Shown: positions 37,203 to 46,659 of the stretch, in pieces
Numbering within the stretch: the first letter of the stretch is position 1
How the letters are laid out: the number at the start of each line of letters is the position of its first letter
Assembly: GCA_023242925.1 (NCBI GenBank)
Contig: CP096134.1
Span: forward strand, 1,569,501-1,633,500
Source of the DNA: Hyphomonadaceae bacterium JAD_PAG50586_4
GTDB taxonomy: Bacteria; Pseudomonadota; Alphaproteobacteria; Caulobacterales; Aquidulcibacteraceae
DNA: 64,000 nucleotides
Direction of reading: 5' to 3'
Position numbers and translations under genes: made by a program
The notes under the pieces: model-generated
What the model was told of the DNA's origin: nothing
The model's database searches: none
Seen by the model: the letters and a program-made list of their open reading frames with translations, nothing else

Positions 37203-37880
37203 ATGTCCGACACAAGCGGTGTCAGTCAGGCGCGCCCGGGGGCTGTGATTAAGGAACAGCGCCTGCAGCGCGGCTGGACCTTGGCCGAGGCGAGTGAGCG
37301 CACCGGCATCCCGATTTCTACTCTGTCTCGTGTTGAAAACGATAAAATTTCATTGGGTTACGACAAGCTCGTCAAGCTCAGCCAAGGCTTGGACATCGAC
37401 ATCTCGCGCCTCTTTGGCGGCGCCGACGCGCCTGTACAGCGCGCTGTCACCGGCCGGCGCAGCGTCACGCGCAAGCACGAAGGCCGCGCCATCGAGACGC
37501 CGAATTACAGCCACCGCTACGTCGCCGCCGATTTGCTCAACAAGAGCTTCATCCCGGTCGTGGCCGAACTTCGCGCCCGCAGCCTTGACGAATTCGGCGA
37601 GATGGTGAGCCATCCCGGCGAGGAATTCGCCTTCGTGGTTGAGGGCACGGTCGATCTTTACACCGCGCTCTACGCGCCGGTGCGCCTCAATGTCGGGGAT
37701 TCGATCTATTTCGACAGCGGCATGGCGCACGCTTATATCGCCGTGGGCGAGGGCGTGTGCCGCGTGCTCTCCATCTGCACCGGCGCCGAAGCGCAATTGG
37801 TCGCCGCGACCGAGCGCCAGGCCGCAAAGCCAGAACCCGTTGTCGTGCCCGCGCCGCCGCGCCGCGTGAAGGCCGGCTGA
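37203..37880 (+). CDS. XRE-family regulator with cupin domain
   Basis: This 225-residue regulator has an XRE helix-turn-helix at about 14-70 (IKEQRLQRGWTLAEASERTG, STLSRVENDKISLGYDKL) and a cupin at about 135-205 (HPGEEFAFVVEGTVDLYTAL, LNVGDSIYFDSGMAHAYIAV), ending in a Pro/Arg-rich tail. It is clearly paralogous to the regulator at 26689. The ATG 37203 follows GGGAGGAAT. The DgcN-type gene begins 8 bp after its stop, so regulator and enzyme are one operon, divergent from the TonB receptor. Confidence 0.9.
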   Translation: MSDTSGVSQARPGAVIKEQRLQRGWTLAEASERTGIPISTLSRVENDKISLGYDKLVKLSQGLDIDISRLFGGADAPVQRAVTGRRSVTRKHEGRAIETPNYSHRYVAADLLNKSFIPVVAELRARSLDEFGEMVSHPGEEFAFVVEGTVDLYTALYAPVRLNVGDSIYFDSGMAHAYIAVGEGVCRVLSICTGAEAQLVAATERQAAKPEPVVVPAPPRRVKAG

Positions 37881-37888
37881 CCCTCGCC

Positions 37889-38896
37889 ATGCTCGACCTT
37901 CCGCGGCCTTATCTTCTCTTTCTCGGCGACATCAGCGAACGCGGTTACGCCAAGACCGCGCTTGGCCTGCGCGATTGGGCGCCCGAGCATTGCATTGGCG
38001 AATACAATTTACCCGGCGGCGTGAGCATCGGCTTGCCGCGTCTCTCACCAGCGCAAGCCAAAACCGCTGGTGCGCGTTCGATCGTCATCGGCGTCGCAAC
38101 CCCCGGCGGCGCAATCCCCGATCATTGGCTGCCCACTTTGATCGAAGCGCTCGAGGCCGGGCTCGACATTGTCGCCGGCATGCACGCCAAACTGAACGAC
38201 ATGCCGGCATTGCGCAGCGCCGCGTCGCGTCTGGGCCGTCAGCTCATCGATGTGCGCACGCCGGCGTCCAATATTCCCATCGGCAACGGCAAAAAGCGCA
38301 GCGGCAAACGCTTGCTCACCGTCGGCACCGATTGCGCGCTGGGGAAGAAATACACGGCGCTCGCGCTCACGCGCGCCTTCATCGCGCGCGGCGTACGCGC
38401 GGATTTTCGCGCCAGCGGCCAAACCGGGATCATGATCGCCGGCGGCGGCATGGCGATGGATGCGGTGGTCGCCGATTTCGCCGCGGGCGCGGCCGAAATG
38501 CTGAGCCCCGAAAACGATTCCGATCATTGGGACGTGATCGAGGGGCAGGGCTCGCTCTTTCACCCTGCGTACGCCGGCGTGTCGCTGGCGCTGCTGCATG
38601 GCTCGCAACCGGACGTCATCGTGCTCTGTCACGATCCCTCACGCAAAACCGTGCTCGGCTTCAATGATTACAAGTTGCCGGATTTGCAAGAAGCCATCGA
38701 TCTCACGCTCCGCCTGGGCGCGCGCACCAACCCTCACATCCGTTGTGCGGGCGTCAGCATGAACACGTCAGCGCTGAGCCAAGCCGAAGCGCAAAAGCTG
38801 TGCGCGCAAACCTCCGCCGAGCTCGCGCTCTCCGTCGCCGATCCCATCCGCGGCGGCGCGATGTTCGACGCGCTGGTGGAGGCGTGTTTAGCCTAG
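37889..38896 (+). CDS. dgcN: DUF1611 protein, DgcN-type N-acetyltransferase
   Basis: This 335-residue protein matches DUF1611: an N-terminal Rossmann-like domain (PYLLFLGDISERGYAKTALG, LPGGVSIGLPRLS) and a P-loop NTPase-like C-terminal domain with LLTVGTDCALGKKYTALALT and WDVIEGQGSLFHPAYAGVS. In marine bacteria a family member, DgcN, works with the enolase-family DgcA in D-glutamate catabolism through N-acetyl-D-glutamate. Both partners occur in this window, 9.5 kb apart with matching regulators, which supports the assignment. Function is by family and context, not proven. Confidence 0.83.
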   Translation: MLDLPRPYLLFLGDISERGYAKTALGLRDWAPEHCIGEYNLPGGVSIGLPRLSPAQAKTAGARSIVIGVATPGGAIPDHWLPTLIEALEAGLDIVAGMHAKLNDMPALRSAASRLGRQLIDVRTPASNIPIGNGKKRSGKRLLTVGTDCALGKKYTALALTRAFIARGVRADFRASGQTGIMIAGGGMAMDAVVADFAAGAAEMLSPENDSDHWDVIEGQGSLFHPAYAGVSLALLHGSQPDVIVLCHDPSRKTVLGFNDYKLPDLQEAIDLTLRLGARTNPHIRCAGVSMNTSALSQAEAQKLCAQTSAELALSVADPIRGGAMFDALVEACLA

Positions 38897-39074
38897 CGCG
38901 CGGCGGCTGCGCCAAGGTTTTGATAAGCCGCTTTGGCCCAAAGCAGACTCCCACCCAGCTCTGCCAAAAAGATATTCACGCACGCGATAGTGAATGTTGA
39001 CAGCGCCCGATTTTGGTGGCTCACTCCCTTTCATTGGAGCGGCCGGCGGTCACGATCGGCGCTCAGGGGAGGAA

Positions 39075-41222
39075 ATGATGAGGGCGATACTTCTCGCGTC
39101 GGCCTGCGCCGCCGCACAGATCGCGGCTGCCTTGCCGGCCTTTGCGCAAAACGCGAGCGATCAGAGCGATACCGACAACGAGATCGTCGTCACGGCCGAG
39201 CGCCGCAGCACCAATATTCAGACCACGCCGCTCGCGGTCACGGTGCTCAGTGGCGAGGACCTTGAGAATCGCGGCGTCACCACGGTCGATCAGCTGCAAT
39301 TCGTGGCGCCGGGCGCCACGGTCAACAATTTCGGTCAAGGCATCGATTTCAACATTCGCGGGATCGGCAAAGCCGAGCACAACACGCAGACGACGACGGG
39401 CGTCATCACCTATCGCGACGGCGTAGCGACGTTCCCAGGCTATTTCACCGCCGAGCCCTATTACGATATCTCGCGCGTCGAAATTCTGCGTGGTCCGCAG
39501 GGCACATTCGTCGGTCAGAACGCAACCGGCGGCGCGGTGTTTGTGAGTTCGCGCGATCCGGTGATCGACGGCGGGTATCACGGCTACATTCAAGGTCAGG
39601 TCGGCAACTACAATTTGGTCGGCGCGCAGGGCGCGATCAATCTGCCGCTCACCGACACATTGGCCGCGCGCGTCGCCTTCAATACGGATTCACGCGATAG
39701 CTTCTTCGACACCACCGGACCATATAGTGGCGATGACGGCGTTTTCACTGCAAGCGGTCGCTTCAGCTTGTTGTGGGAGCCGAGCTCCAATCTCTCCGTT
39801 CTGTTCAAAACGGATTTGAATTATCTCGACCTTAGTGCGTACCCCGCCGAGCCTGTCTTTTACGATGACGAGCCGTTTGACATCACATCCAACGCCGAAT
39901 CCACCGCGCTCGATCGCTTCATGCGCTCTGTGCTTCGCGTCGATTACGAGTTCGGCAATGGTGTGACGTTGCGCTCAGTCAGCGGCTATCAGGAAGGCAA
40001 TTCAATTTACCGCGCCGACCTTGATGGCACGAGCGTTGGCAATTTCACGTTCCGCGATAGTGTCGATGAGACGATCTACTCGCAGGAATTCAACCTGATC
40101 TCGCCTGACGATGGCCCGATCACCTGGATCCTCGGCGCCTATTATCAGCACGACGAATACAATTTCCTGCCCGGCGAGTTCGTCATTGGTCTTCCCGAGG
40201 GAAGCCCGTTCAGCGAATACGTGCTTGACGGCACGAACCCGAAAGAAACCTCGGCTCTGTTTGGGCAGGTTACGTTTGATCTGAGCGATCGGTTCGAAGT
40301 GCAGGTGGGCGCGCGTTACGCGGAGAGCAGCACAGCGAACGACGTCAACGTCGTGCAATACGGTTTTCCAATCTCGCAACAGCAAGAAGCGAGCTGGTCG
40401 AACCTTTCCGGCAAAGTCGCGCTGAATTGGACGGTGAACGACAGCAACTTTCTCTACGCGTACGTGGCGACCGGCTTCCGCCCAGGCGGGCTCAACGTCC
40501 CGGTTGGTCTTGGGCTTCCCGAGCCCTTCGATGAGGAACTCGTAACGAATTACGAGATCGGCTGGAAAGCCGGCTGGTTCGACGGACGCCTGCGCACGCA
40601 ACTCAACGCGTACTACAATGAGTACGAGAACTTCCAAGTGATCATTGGCTATCCGGATTTCCCGGTGCCCAATTTGAATATCGAACTGAACACGCCAAAC
40701 CCGACAACGATGTACGGCATCGAAGCGCAGATCGAAGCCGTGTTCGGGGCCTTCTCGCTCGATGCGGGGCTCGGCCTCATGAACAGCGAGCTGGGTACAT
40801 TCTACGCAACGGACCCGCGCATCGGCGGTCCCGCGGTGGCGTGTGATCCCGCGAGCGGCCCTGCAAGCGCGACTTGCATTGATTTGGGCGGACGATCGCA
40901 AACCTACGCGCCGGACTTCACGTTCAATGTGGGCGCGCAATATGTCTTCTCGTTTGCGAATGGCGACACGCTGACGCCGCGTCTGAATTACGGGCACGTC
41001 TCGCAACAATGGGCGACGCTCTTCCAGAATGAGGCCCGCGGCGATGAGATTGAAGCGCGTAACGTCTTCAACGGCCAACTCGCCTGGACGCACGGTGACT
41101 TCATCGCCACGCTCTGGGCCACGAATCTGACCGATCAAGAATACGTGGCGGCGTTGAATTCCGGCCTGCATTTCTACGGTATGCCGCGTCAAGTCGGCCT
41201 GCGCGTCACGCGGGTGTTCTGA
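39075..41222 (+). CDS. TonB-dependent outer-membrane receptor
   Basis: This 715-residue receptor has a signal peptide (MMRAILLASACAAAQIAAAL), a TonB box-like DNEIVVTAERRSTNIQTT, a plug domain (GQGIDFNIRGIGKAEHNTQT, RVEILRGPQGTFVGQNATGG) and a barrel ending GLRVTRVF. The ATG at 39075 follows GGGGAGGAA; ATG 39078 is also possible. It differs from the receptor at 34881 and is followed by an MFS transporter and a carboxylesterase. An imperfect dyad ATTCAC-N10-GTGAAT lies upstream near 38974. Confidence 0.92.
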   Translation: MMRAILLASACAAAQIAAALPAFAQNASDQSDTDNEIVVTAERRSTNIQTTPLAVTVLSGEDLENRGVTTVDQLQFVAPGATVNNFGQGIDFNIRGIGKAEHNTQTTTGVITYRDGVATFPGYFTAEPYYDISRVEILRGPQGTFVGQNATGGAVFVSSRDPVIDGGYHGYIQGQVGNYNLVGAQGAINLPLTDTLAARVAFNTDSRDSFFDTTGPYSGDDGVFTASGRFSLLWEPSSNLSVLFKTDLNYLDLSAYPAEPVFYDDEPFDITSNAESTALDRFMRSVLRVDYEFGNGVTLRSVSGYQEGNSIYRADLDGTSVGNFTFRDSVDETIYSQEFNLISPDDGPITWILGAYYQHDEYNFLPGEFVIGLPEGSPFSEYVLDGTNPKETSALFGQVTFDLSDRFEVQVGARYAESSTANDVNVVQYGFPISQQQEASWSNLSGKVALNWTVNDSNFLYAYVATGFRPGGLNVPVGLGLPEPFDEELVTNYEIGWKAGWFDGRLRTQLNAYYNEYENFQVIIGYPDFPVPNLNIELNTPNPTTMYGIEAQIEAVFGAFSLDAGLGLMNSELGTFYATDPRIGGPAVACDPASGPASATCIDLGGRSQTYAPDFTFNVGAQYVFSFANGDTLTPRLNYGHVSQQWATLFQNEARGDEIEARNVFNGQLAWTHGDFIATLWATNLTDQEYVAALNSGLHFYGMPRQVGLRVTRVF

Positions 41223-41252
41223 TGACTGGCCAAAGGCGCGTAATCAGCGTTT

Positions 41253-41279
41253 GCTCATGCGAGGGAGCTTCGCATGAGC
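41253..41279 (+). promoter_or_regulatory. Hairpin covering the MFS gene start codon
   Basis: GCTCATGCGA (41253-41262) pairs perfectly with TCGCATGAGC (41270-41279). The Shine-Dalgarno-like GAGGGAG sits at the loop and the ATG at 41274 is inside the 3' arm. The mRNA could therefore hide its start codon unless unfolded, for example by ribosomes finishing the TonB receptor gene. No T-tract follows, so it is not a terminator. Confidence 0.5.
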
Positions 41280-42600
41280 GTTGGCCAAGAGACGTTGAAT
41301 GTTAGCCCGGCCGCGCCGCACGCGCGGCCGGCGCGCGCGCCTGGTCGGCGCTCACGATCTTGACGTTCGTTTACGTGCTGAACTTTCTGGATCGGCAGCT
41401 GTTGTCGATCCTGGCCAAGCCCATACAGGACGAACTCGGCGTCACCGATGGCCAGCTTGGCCTGATCGGTGGGCTTTATTTCGCGGTGTTTTATTGCGTG
41501 CTGGCGATCCCTGTGGGTTGGCTCGCCGATCGCACCAATCGCACCAAGGTGCTCGCCATCGCCTGCGGGCTTTGGAGTGCGGCGACGGCGGCGTGTGGCT
41601 TGGCGGCCAATTATCCGCAACTTGCGGGCGCTCGTATGGCTGTGGGCGTCGGCGAGGCGGGGGTGTGCCGCCTTCGTACGCGATCATCTCGGATTATTTC
41701 CCCTCCGGCTCGCGCGGCACAGCTTTGAGCTTGTTCAATCTCGGCCCGCCAATCGGGCAAGCACTCGGCATCGCGTTCGGCGCTTCGATCGCTGCGGCGT
41801 ATTCCTGGCGATCCGCCTTCATCGTCGTCGGCATCATCGGCGTCGCGACGGCTTTGATCGTTTGGGTGTTCGTGCGTGAGCCCAAGCGCGGCGGCCTTGA
41901 TGCGCCGGCGACAGTGCCAGTCAGCGAAGCGGCAGCGGAGAAGTCGGGCTTCTGGGCCACGTTCGCGATGTTCTTCAAGCACCCCGTGTTGCTGCGCGTC
42001 GCACTTGCGTGTGGCGCGACCCAATTCGTCACCTACGCCGTACTCAATTTCACGACGCTCTTTCTCATGCGCGAGAAGGGCATGAATTTGAACGAAGTGG
42101 CGATCTATTATGCGTTGCTGATCGCCGTCTTTGTCAGCGCTGGCATGTATATCTCCGGTCGTCTAATCGATCGCTATGCACCGCGCGCCAAGACCGCCTT
42201 CGCCTATATTCCAGCGATTGGCCTGGCGCTTGCGCTACCATTGTTCGTCGGCTTCGTCTGGGCGCCGAGTTGGCAGCTTGCGCTCCTCTTCCTCGCGCTG
42301 CCGACCGGGCTCAACTATTTCTACCTCTCGCCGGCCGTGACGCTCGTGCAGGAAGAAGTGCGGCCGGATCAACGCGTGTTGTCAGGCGCATTGCTGCTCT
42401 TGGTGATGAATCTGATCGGCTTGGGTCTCGGCCCGACCTATCTCGGCTTCGTCAGCGATTATTTCCGCCCGACGCACCCTGACAATTCGTTGCAGATGGC
42501 GTTCTACACGCTGGCGCCATTCTATCTGCTGGCGATCGCGCTGTTCTTCTGGCTGGCGGCCGCGATCAAGCGTGAAGCGAAGGCGAGGAGTGCGGCGTGA
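41274..42600 (+). CDS. MFS transporter (spinster-like), two frameshifts
   Basis: The body is a 12-helix major facilitator: FVYVLNFLDRQLLSILAKPI, PVGWLADRTNRTKVLAIACG, then SYAIISDYFPSGSRGTALSL. The frame breaks at the G5 run 41659-41663, where one added G joins VGVGEAG to GVPPSYAI, and again between ATG 41274 and about 41340, where one base must also be missing for MSVGQETLNVSP to reach AWSALTILTFVY. Corrected length is about 442 residues. Such transporters often import carboxylates or aromatics. Its TGA overlaps the ATG of the carboxylesterase gene. Confidence 0.83.
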
Positions 42601-44240
42601 TGAAGGCGATCATTCGGCTCTGGGTGCTCGTCGCTGCGCTCTGCACCGCCGCGCCGAGCTTTGCGCAATCTGCGCCTGCGGTGGATGCGCCGGCTGGCCG
42701 TTTACGCGGCGAGGCGCTCGCGGGCGAGGTAAACGCGTTCAGGGGCATTCCATACGCGCGCGCGCCAATCGGCAATCTACGCTGGCGCGCGCCGGCGCAA
42801 TTGCGCCGTTGGCGTGGCGAGCGCGATGCGACCCAATTCGGCGCGGCGTGCGTGCAGCCGCCGTCGCGCGGCGGCAGCATCTATCACAACACGCACGCGG
42901 CCATGAGCGAGGATTGCCTTTTCCTTAATGTATGGGCGCCCGCGAACGTGCAGGACGCACCGGTGCTTGTGTGGATTCACGGCGGCTCGCTGATGACGGG
43001 CGCGGGCAGCGAAGAAATGTACGATGGCGCACGCATGGCCGAACGCCATGGCGTGATCGTCGTCTCAATCAATTATCGTCTCGGCATCCTGGGCTATCTC
43101 GCACACCCGGAGCTCAGCTTCGACAATGGCGGCGTCTCCGGCAATTACGGTCTGCTCGATCAGATCGCCGCGCTGCGCTGGATCAACCGCAACATTGGCG
43201 CGTTCGGCGGCGATGCGTCCAACGTCACAATAGCTGGCGAGTCCGCCGGCGCGCTGAGCGTTATGTATCTGATGGCCGCGCCGGATGCGCGTGGCCTGTT
43301 CTCCAAGGCCATCGCGCAGAGCGCCTACATGATTTCGGCGCCTGAACTGCGCGGCTCGCGCTTCGGCGAAATTCCGGCGGAAGGCATTGGCCTCTGGCTC
43401 ACCGGCCAAGTCGGCGCCAGCGACATCGCATCCATGCGCGCGATGGAGGCTGCGGCCTTGGTCGAAGCGGCGGGGCGCTCGGGCTATTTCCCGTTCTTGA
43501 CCGTGGATGGCCGCGTATTGCCGCGCCAATTGGTCGACACATTCGACCGAGGCGAACAAGCGCCCGTGCCGATCCTCGCCGGCTTCAACGAAGGTGAAAT
43601 TCGCTCGCTACGTTTCCTCGCGCCACCGCCACCGGCTGACGCGGCAACCTATGAAGCTGAGATTCGCACGCGCTACGGCGATCTCGCGGATGAATTCTTG
43701 CGTCTCTATCCATCCTCCAACCTCTCCGAGACCATGCTGCTTACGCCGCGTGACGCGCTTTATGGCTGGACCGCGGAGCGCTTGGTCGCGAAACAAACGG
43801 CGCAGGGCCACCCGTCTTTCCTCTATCTGTTCAATCACGGCTACCCCGCCGCGAACGAACTCGGCCTGCACGCCTTTCACGCCGCTGAAATCCCTTATGT
43901 GTTCGGCACGATGGATCGCACGCCGCCGCGTTGGCCGCGCGCGCCGTCAAGCTCAGAAGAGGCGGCGTTTACCGACGCCATGATGAGTTATTGGGCGACA
44001 TTCGCGCGCAACGGTGCGCCGAGCGCCGAGAACGCACCGCAATGGCCGGCCTACAGCGCCGAGCAGCACTATATGTCGTTCGACGATGCGCCGACACCGG
44101 GTGTGAACGTCATGCCGGGCATGTACGAACTCAACGAAGCCGTGGTCTGCCGTCGTCGCGCGCAAGGCGGCGTCGCGTGGAATTGGAATGTGGGCATACT
44201 CTCGCCGCCGCTGCCGCCAGAGGCTGCGCAATGCAGATGA
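42600..44240 (+). CDS. Type B carboxylesterase
   Basis: This secreted esterase of about 546 residues has a signal peptide (MKAIIRLWVLVAALCTAAPSFAQ) and carboxylesterase type B signatures: FRGIPYARAPIGNLRWRAP, EDCLFLNVWAP, oxyanion VWIHGGSLMTG, nucleophile elbow GESAGALSV, the acid in FNEGEIRSL and histidine in LGLHAFHAAEIPYVFG. It should hydrolyse carboxylic esters in the periplasm. It overlaps the MFS stop by TGATG and the acyl-CoA ligase start by 10 bp, so transport, ester cleavage and CoA activation look coupled. Confidence 0.9.
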   Translation: MKAIIRLWVLVAALCTAAPSFAQSAPAVDAPAGRLRGEALAGEVNAFRGIPYARAPIGNLRWRAPAQLRRWRGERDATQFGAACVQPPSRGGSIYHNTHAAMSEDCLFLNVWAPANVQDAPVLVWIHGGSLMTGAGSEEMYDGARMAERHGVIVVSINYRLGILGYLAHPELSFDNGGVSGNYGLLDQIAALRWINRNIGAFGGDASNVTIAGESAGALSVMYLMAAPDARGLFSKAIAQSAYMISAPELRGSRFGEIPAEGIGLWLTGQVGASDIASMRAMEAAALVEAAGRSGYFPFLTVDGRVLPRQLVDTFDRGEQAPVPILAGFNEGEIRSLRFLAPPPPADAATYEAEIRTRYGDLADEFLRLYPSSNLSETMLLTPRDALYGWTAERLVAKQTAQGHPSFLYLFNHGYPAANELGLHAFHAAEIPYVFGTMDRTPPRWPRAPSSSEEAAFTDAMMSYWATFARNGAPSAENAPQWPAYSAEQHYMSFDDAPTPGVNVMPGMYELNEAVVCRRRAQGGVAWNWNVGILSPPLPPEAAQCR

Positions 44241-45827
44241 TCGACGGCGCAATGCAGTCGTTTGCGTTGACGCTCGACAAATTCCTGGAGCACGCCGCGA
44301 AATGGCATCCCAAAGCTGAGGTGGTCACCGGCCGTGAGAACGGCCAAGTCGATCGCGTGGGCTATGGGGATTTGAAGGCCCGCGCGCTGCGCGTGTCGGC
44401 CGTGCTGCGTGGCCTAGGTGTGCGACGCGGCGAACGCGTGGCGACGCTTGCCTGGAACACGCAAGCCCATGTCGAAGCGTGGTACGCGATCATGGGCATG
44501 GGCGCGGTGTGTCACACGCTCAATCTGCGGCTCACGGCCGCGCAATTGGGCGACATGCTGATGCAATCGCAAGCGCGCGTGCTGATCGCCAGCGCCGATC
44601 TCATGTTGCTGGCGCGCAGCATCGCCGAGCATGCGCCCAATCTTGAGCGTATCCTGCTGATCGACGGCGCTGGCCGCGTGGAGGAGCAAAGCGCAGCGCC
44701 AATCGTATCCGCGCTGGAGCCGCTTATCGCCAACGCGCGCGGTGAGATGATCTGGGGCGAGTTCGATGAAACCGTGCCCTCGGGCCTTTGCTTTACCTCC
44801 GGCACCACGGGCGCGCCCAAGGGGGTCACCTACACCCATCGTTCAAGTTTCCTGCACACCTTGCGTGTGCTGCAGGCTGATGTCTTGGGGCTGAGCGCGC
44901 GCGACAATGTGCTCGCTGTCGTGCCCATGTTTCACGCCAACGCCTGGGGGCTGCCGTTTGCCGTGCCCGCGGTCGGCGCCAAGCTTGTTCTGCCGGGGCG
45001 TCAAACCGATGGCGCGCATTTGGCGAAGCTCATCAACAGCGAAGCGGTCACGATCGGCATTGGCATCGCGACGGTGTGGTTGGGGCTCGTCGAGCATCTC
45101 GAAGCGCATGGCGGCGAGACGCCGACGCTTCAGCGCGTCGTTGTCGGCGGTGCGCCGCTGCCGCCAGCGCTGATGCAGCGCATTGAGGAGCGCCTTGGCG
45201 TGGGCGTGCAAACGTCATGGGGCATGACCGAATTGTCGCCCGGCGGCACGTTCGCTGCGCCGCACGATCCCGAACGCATCGCGGCGGTCTCAGGTCGGCC
45301 AGCAATTGGTGTCGACCTGTTGCTGACTGACGCTAACGGGCAGGCTTTGCCCGAACAACGTGATGTCGAAGGGCATTTGCGCGTGCGCGGCCCAGCCGTT
45401 GTCGAGCGTTATTTTGGCGACGGCAAAAGCGCGACCGACTCGAATGGCTGGTTCGCGACGGGCGACCTCGCCAGGATCGACGCGACGGGCAACCTCATCA
45501 TCACCGGCCGCGCCAAGGATCTCATCAAGTCGGGCGGCGAATGGATCAATCCCGTCGAGATCGAGATCGCACGTGAGCGCCTTGCCTGAGGTTTCCCTTG
45601 CGGCGGTGATCGGGCGCACTGATCCCAAATGGGGCGAGCGGCCCATTTTATTGGTGCAAACACGCGACGCTGACGAAATCAGTGATGACGATCTGCTTGC
45701 CCCATTGCGCGGCAAGGTGGCGCCGTGGTGGATTCCGGATGCGGTGATACGGTTGCCGCGCATGCCGCTGGCCTCCACCGGCAAAATCGACAAGATGCGT
45801 TTGAGAGCTGAGTATGGCGGCGCCTAA
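44231..45827 (+). CDS. Long-chain-type acyl-CoA ligase, frameshifted near 45573
   Basis: An AMP-forming ligase with ANL motifs: [17 protein letters not shown] (A3), [30 protein letters not shown] (A5), [20 protein letters not shown] (A7-A8) and [20 protein letters not shown]. The frame from ATG 44231 ends at 45589, and the conserved end ([20 protein letters not shown], with the A10 lysine in [11 protein letters not shown]) is in another frame; removing one base or adding two near 45573 restores about 531 residues. It should activate the acid released by the upstream esterase or a fatty acid. Confidence 0.87.
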
Positions 45828-46560
45828 ACCCAAGACGAGCACACGCGCCGCGGCGCCGAAAGCGCGAGCCAAGAAGGCCGCGGCCAAGTCGCGCCGGCCG
45901 CCGACGAAAGTGCAACAACGCGAAGAGAAGATGGAGCAGATCCTCGATGCGGCCGAGTATCTCTTCTCCAAGCACGGCCTGCATGGCGTGACGCTCAAGG
46001 ACGTCGCCCACCGCGTTGGCGCCCACCACACGCTGGTGAATTATTATTTCGAGGACAAGAAGACGCTGTTCGACGCCGTCTTCGCCCGCCGCGCAGAAAT
46101 CACGAGCACGCGTCGTCTTGAAGCGTTGGACGCGTATGACAAAGCTTCAAAGGGCAAGCCGACGGTCGAGGGCGCGCTGCGCGCCTTTCTTGACACCGAC
46201 CTCGATCTCTACAGCCAAGGCGGCGAGGGCTGGAAAAATTATGGCGCGTTCGGCGCGCAAGTGTCGAACACGCCCGAAGGCGCCGAGCTTATGGATCAGC
46301 ACTTCGATCCGGTCGTGCTGCGCCTGCTGGGCTTGCTCAAAAAAGCGCTGCCTGATTGCGCCGAGGCAGACATCTTCTGGGGCTATCATTTCGTCACCGG
46401 CGCGCTGATGCTCACGCTCGCCCGCACCGGCCGCATCGATCGCCTCTCCGGCGGCCTCTGCAAGTCCGACGATTTCGCCGCCATCAAGGACCGCATGGCC
46501 AGCTTCATGGCTGCGGGCTTTCTTGAAATCTGCAATCAACGCAGGTCAGATCGAAGCTGA
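45814..46560 (+). CDS. TetR/AcrR family regulator
   Basis: This 248-residue regulator has an Ala/Lys-rich N-terminal extension (residues 1-35), a TetR helix-turn-helix at about 40-85 (ILDAAEYLFSKHGLHGVTLK, VAHRVGAHHTLVNYYFEDKK) and a helical ligand-binding domain. It overlaps the acyl-CoA ligase by 14 bp and precedes the monooxygenase gene, so it probably controls this catabolic cluster in response to an acyl-CoA or the substrate. The basic extension might add non-specific DNA contact. Confidence 0.9.
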   Translation: MAAPKPKTSTRAAAPKARAKKAAAKSRRPPTKVQQREEKMEQILDAAEYLFSKHGLHGVTLKDVAHRVGAHHTLVNYYFEDKKTLFDAVFARRAEITSTRRLEALDAYDKASKGKPTVEGALRAFLDTDLDLYSQGGEGWKNYGAFGAQVSNTPEGAELMDQHFDPVVLRLLGLLKKALPDCAEADIFWGYHFVTGALMLTLARTGRIDRLSGGLCKSDDFAAIKDRMASFMAAGFLEICNQRRSDRS

Positions 46561-46659
46561 TCCCGCTCAATTGATCTCGCGCAAGGACGATGAGGCGATC
46601 TCGCCGGCGCAATGCTGTGCGAACGCTTCGAGTTCGCTGTCGTAACGGCAGGTCGCGCC

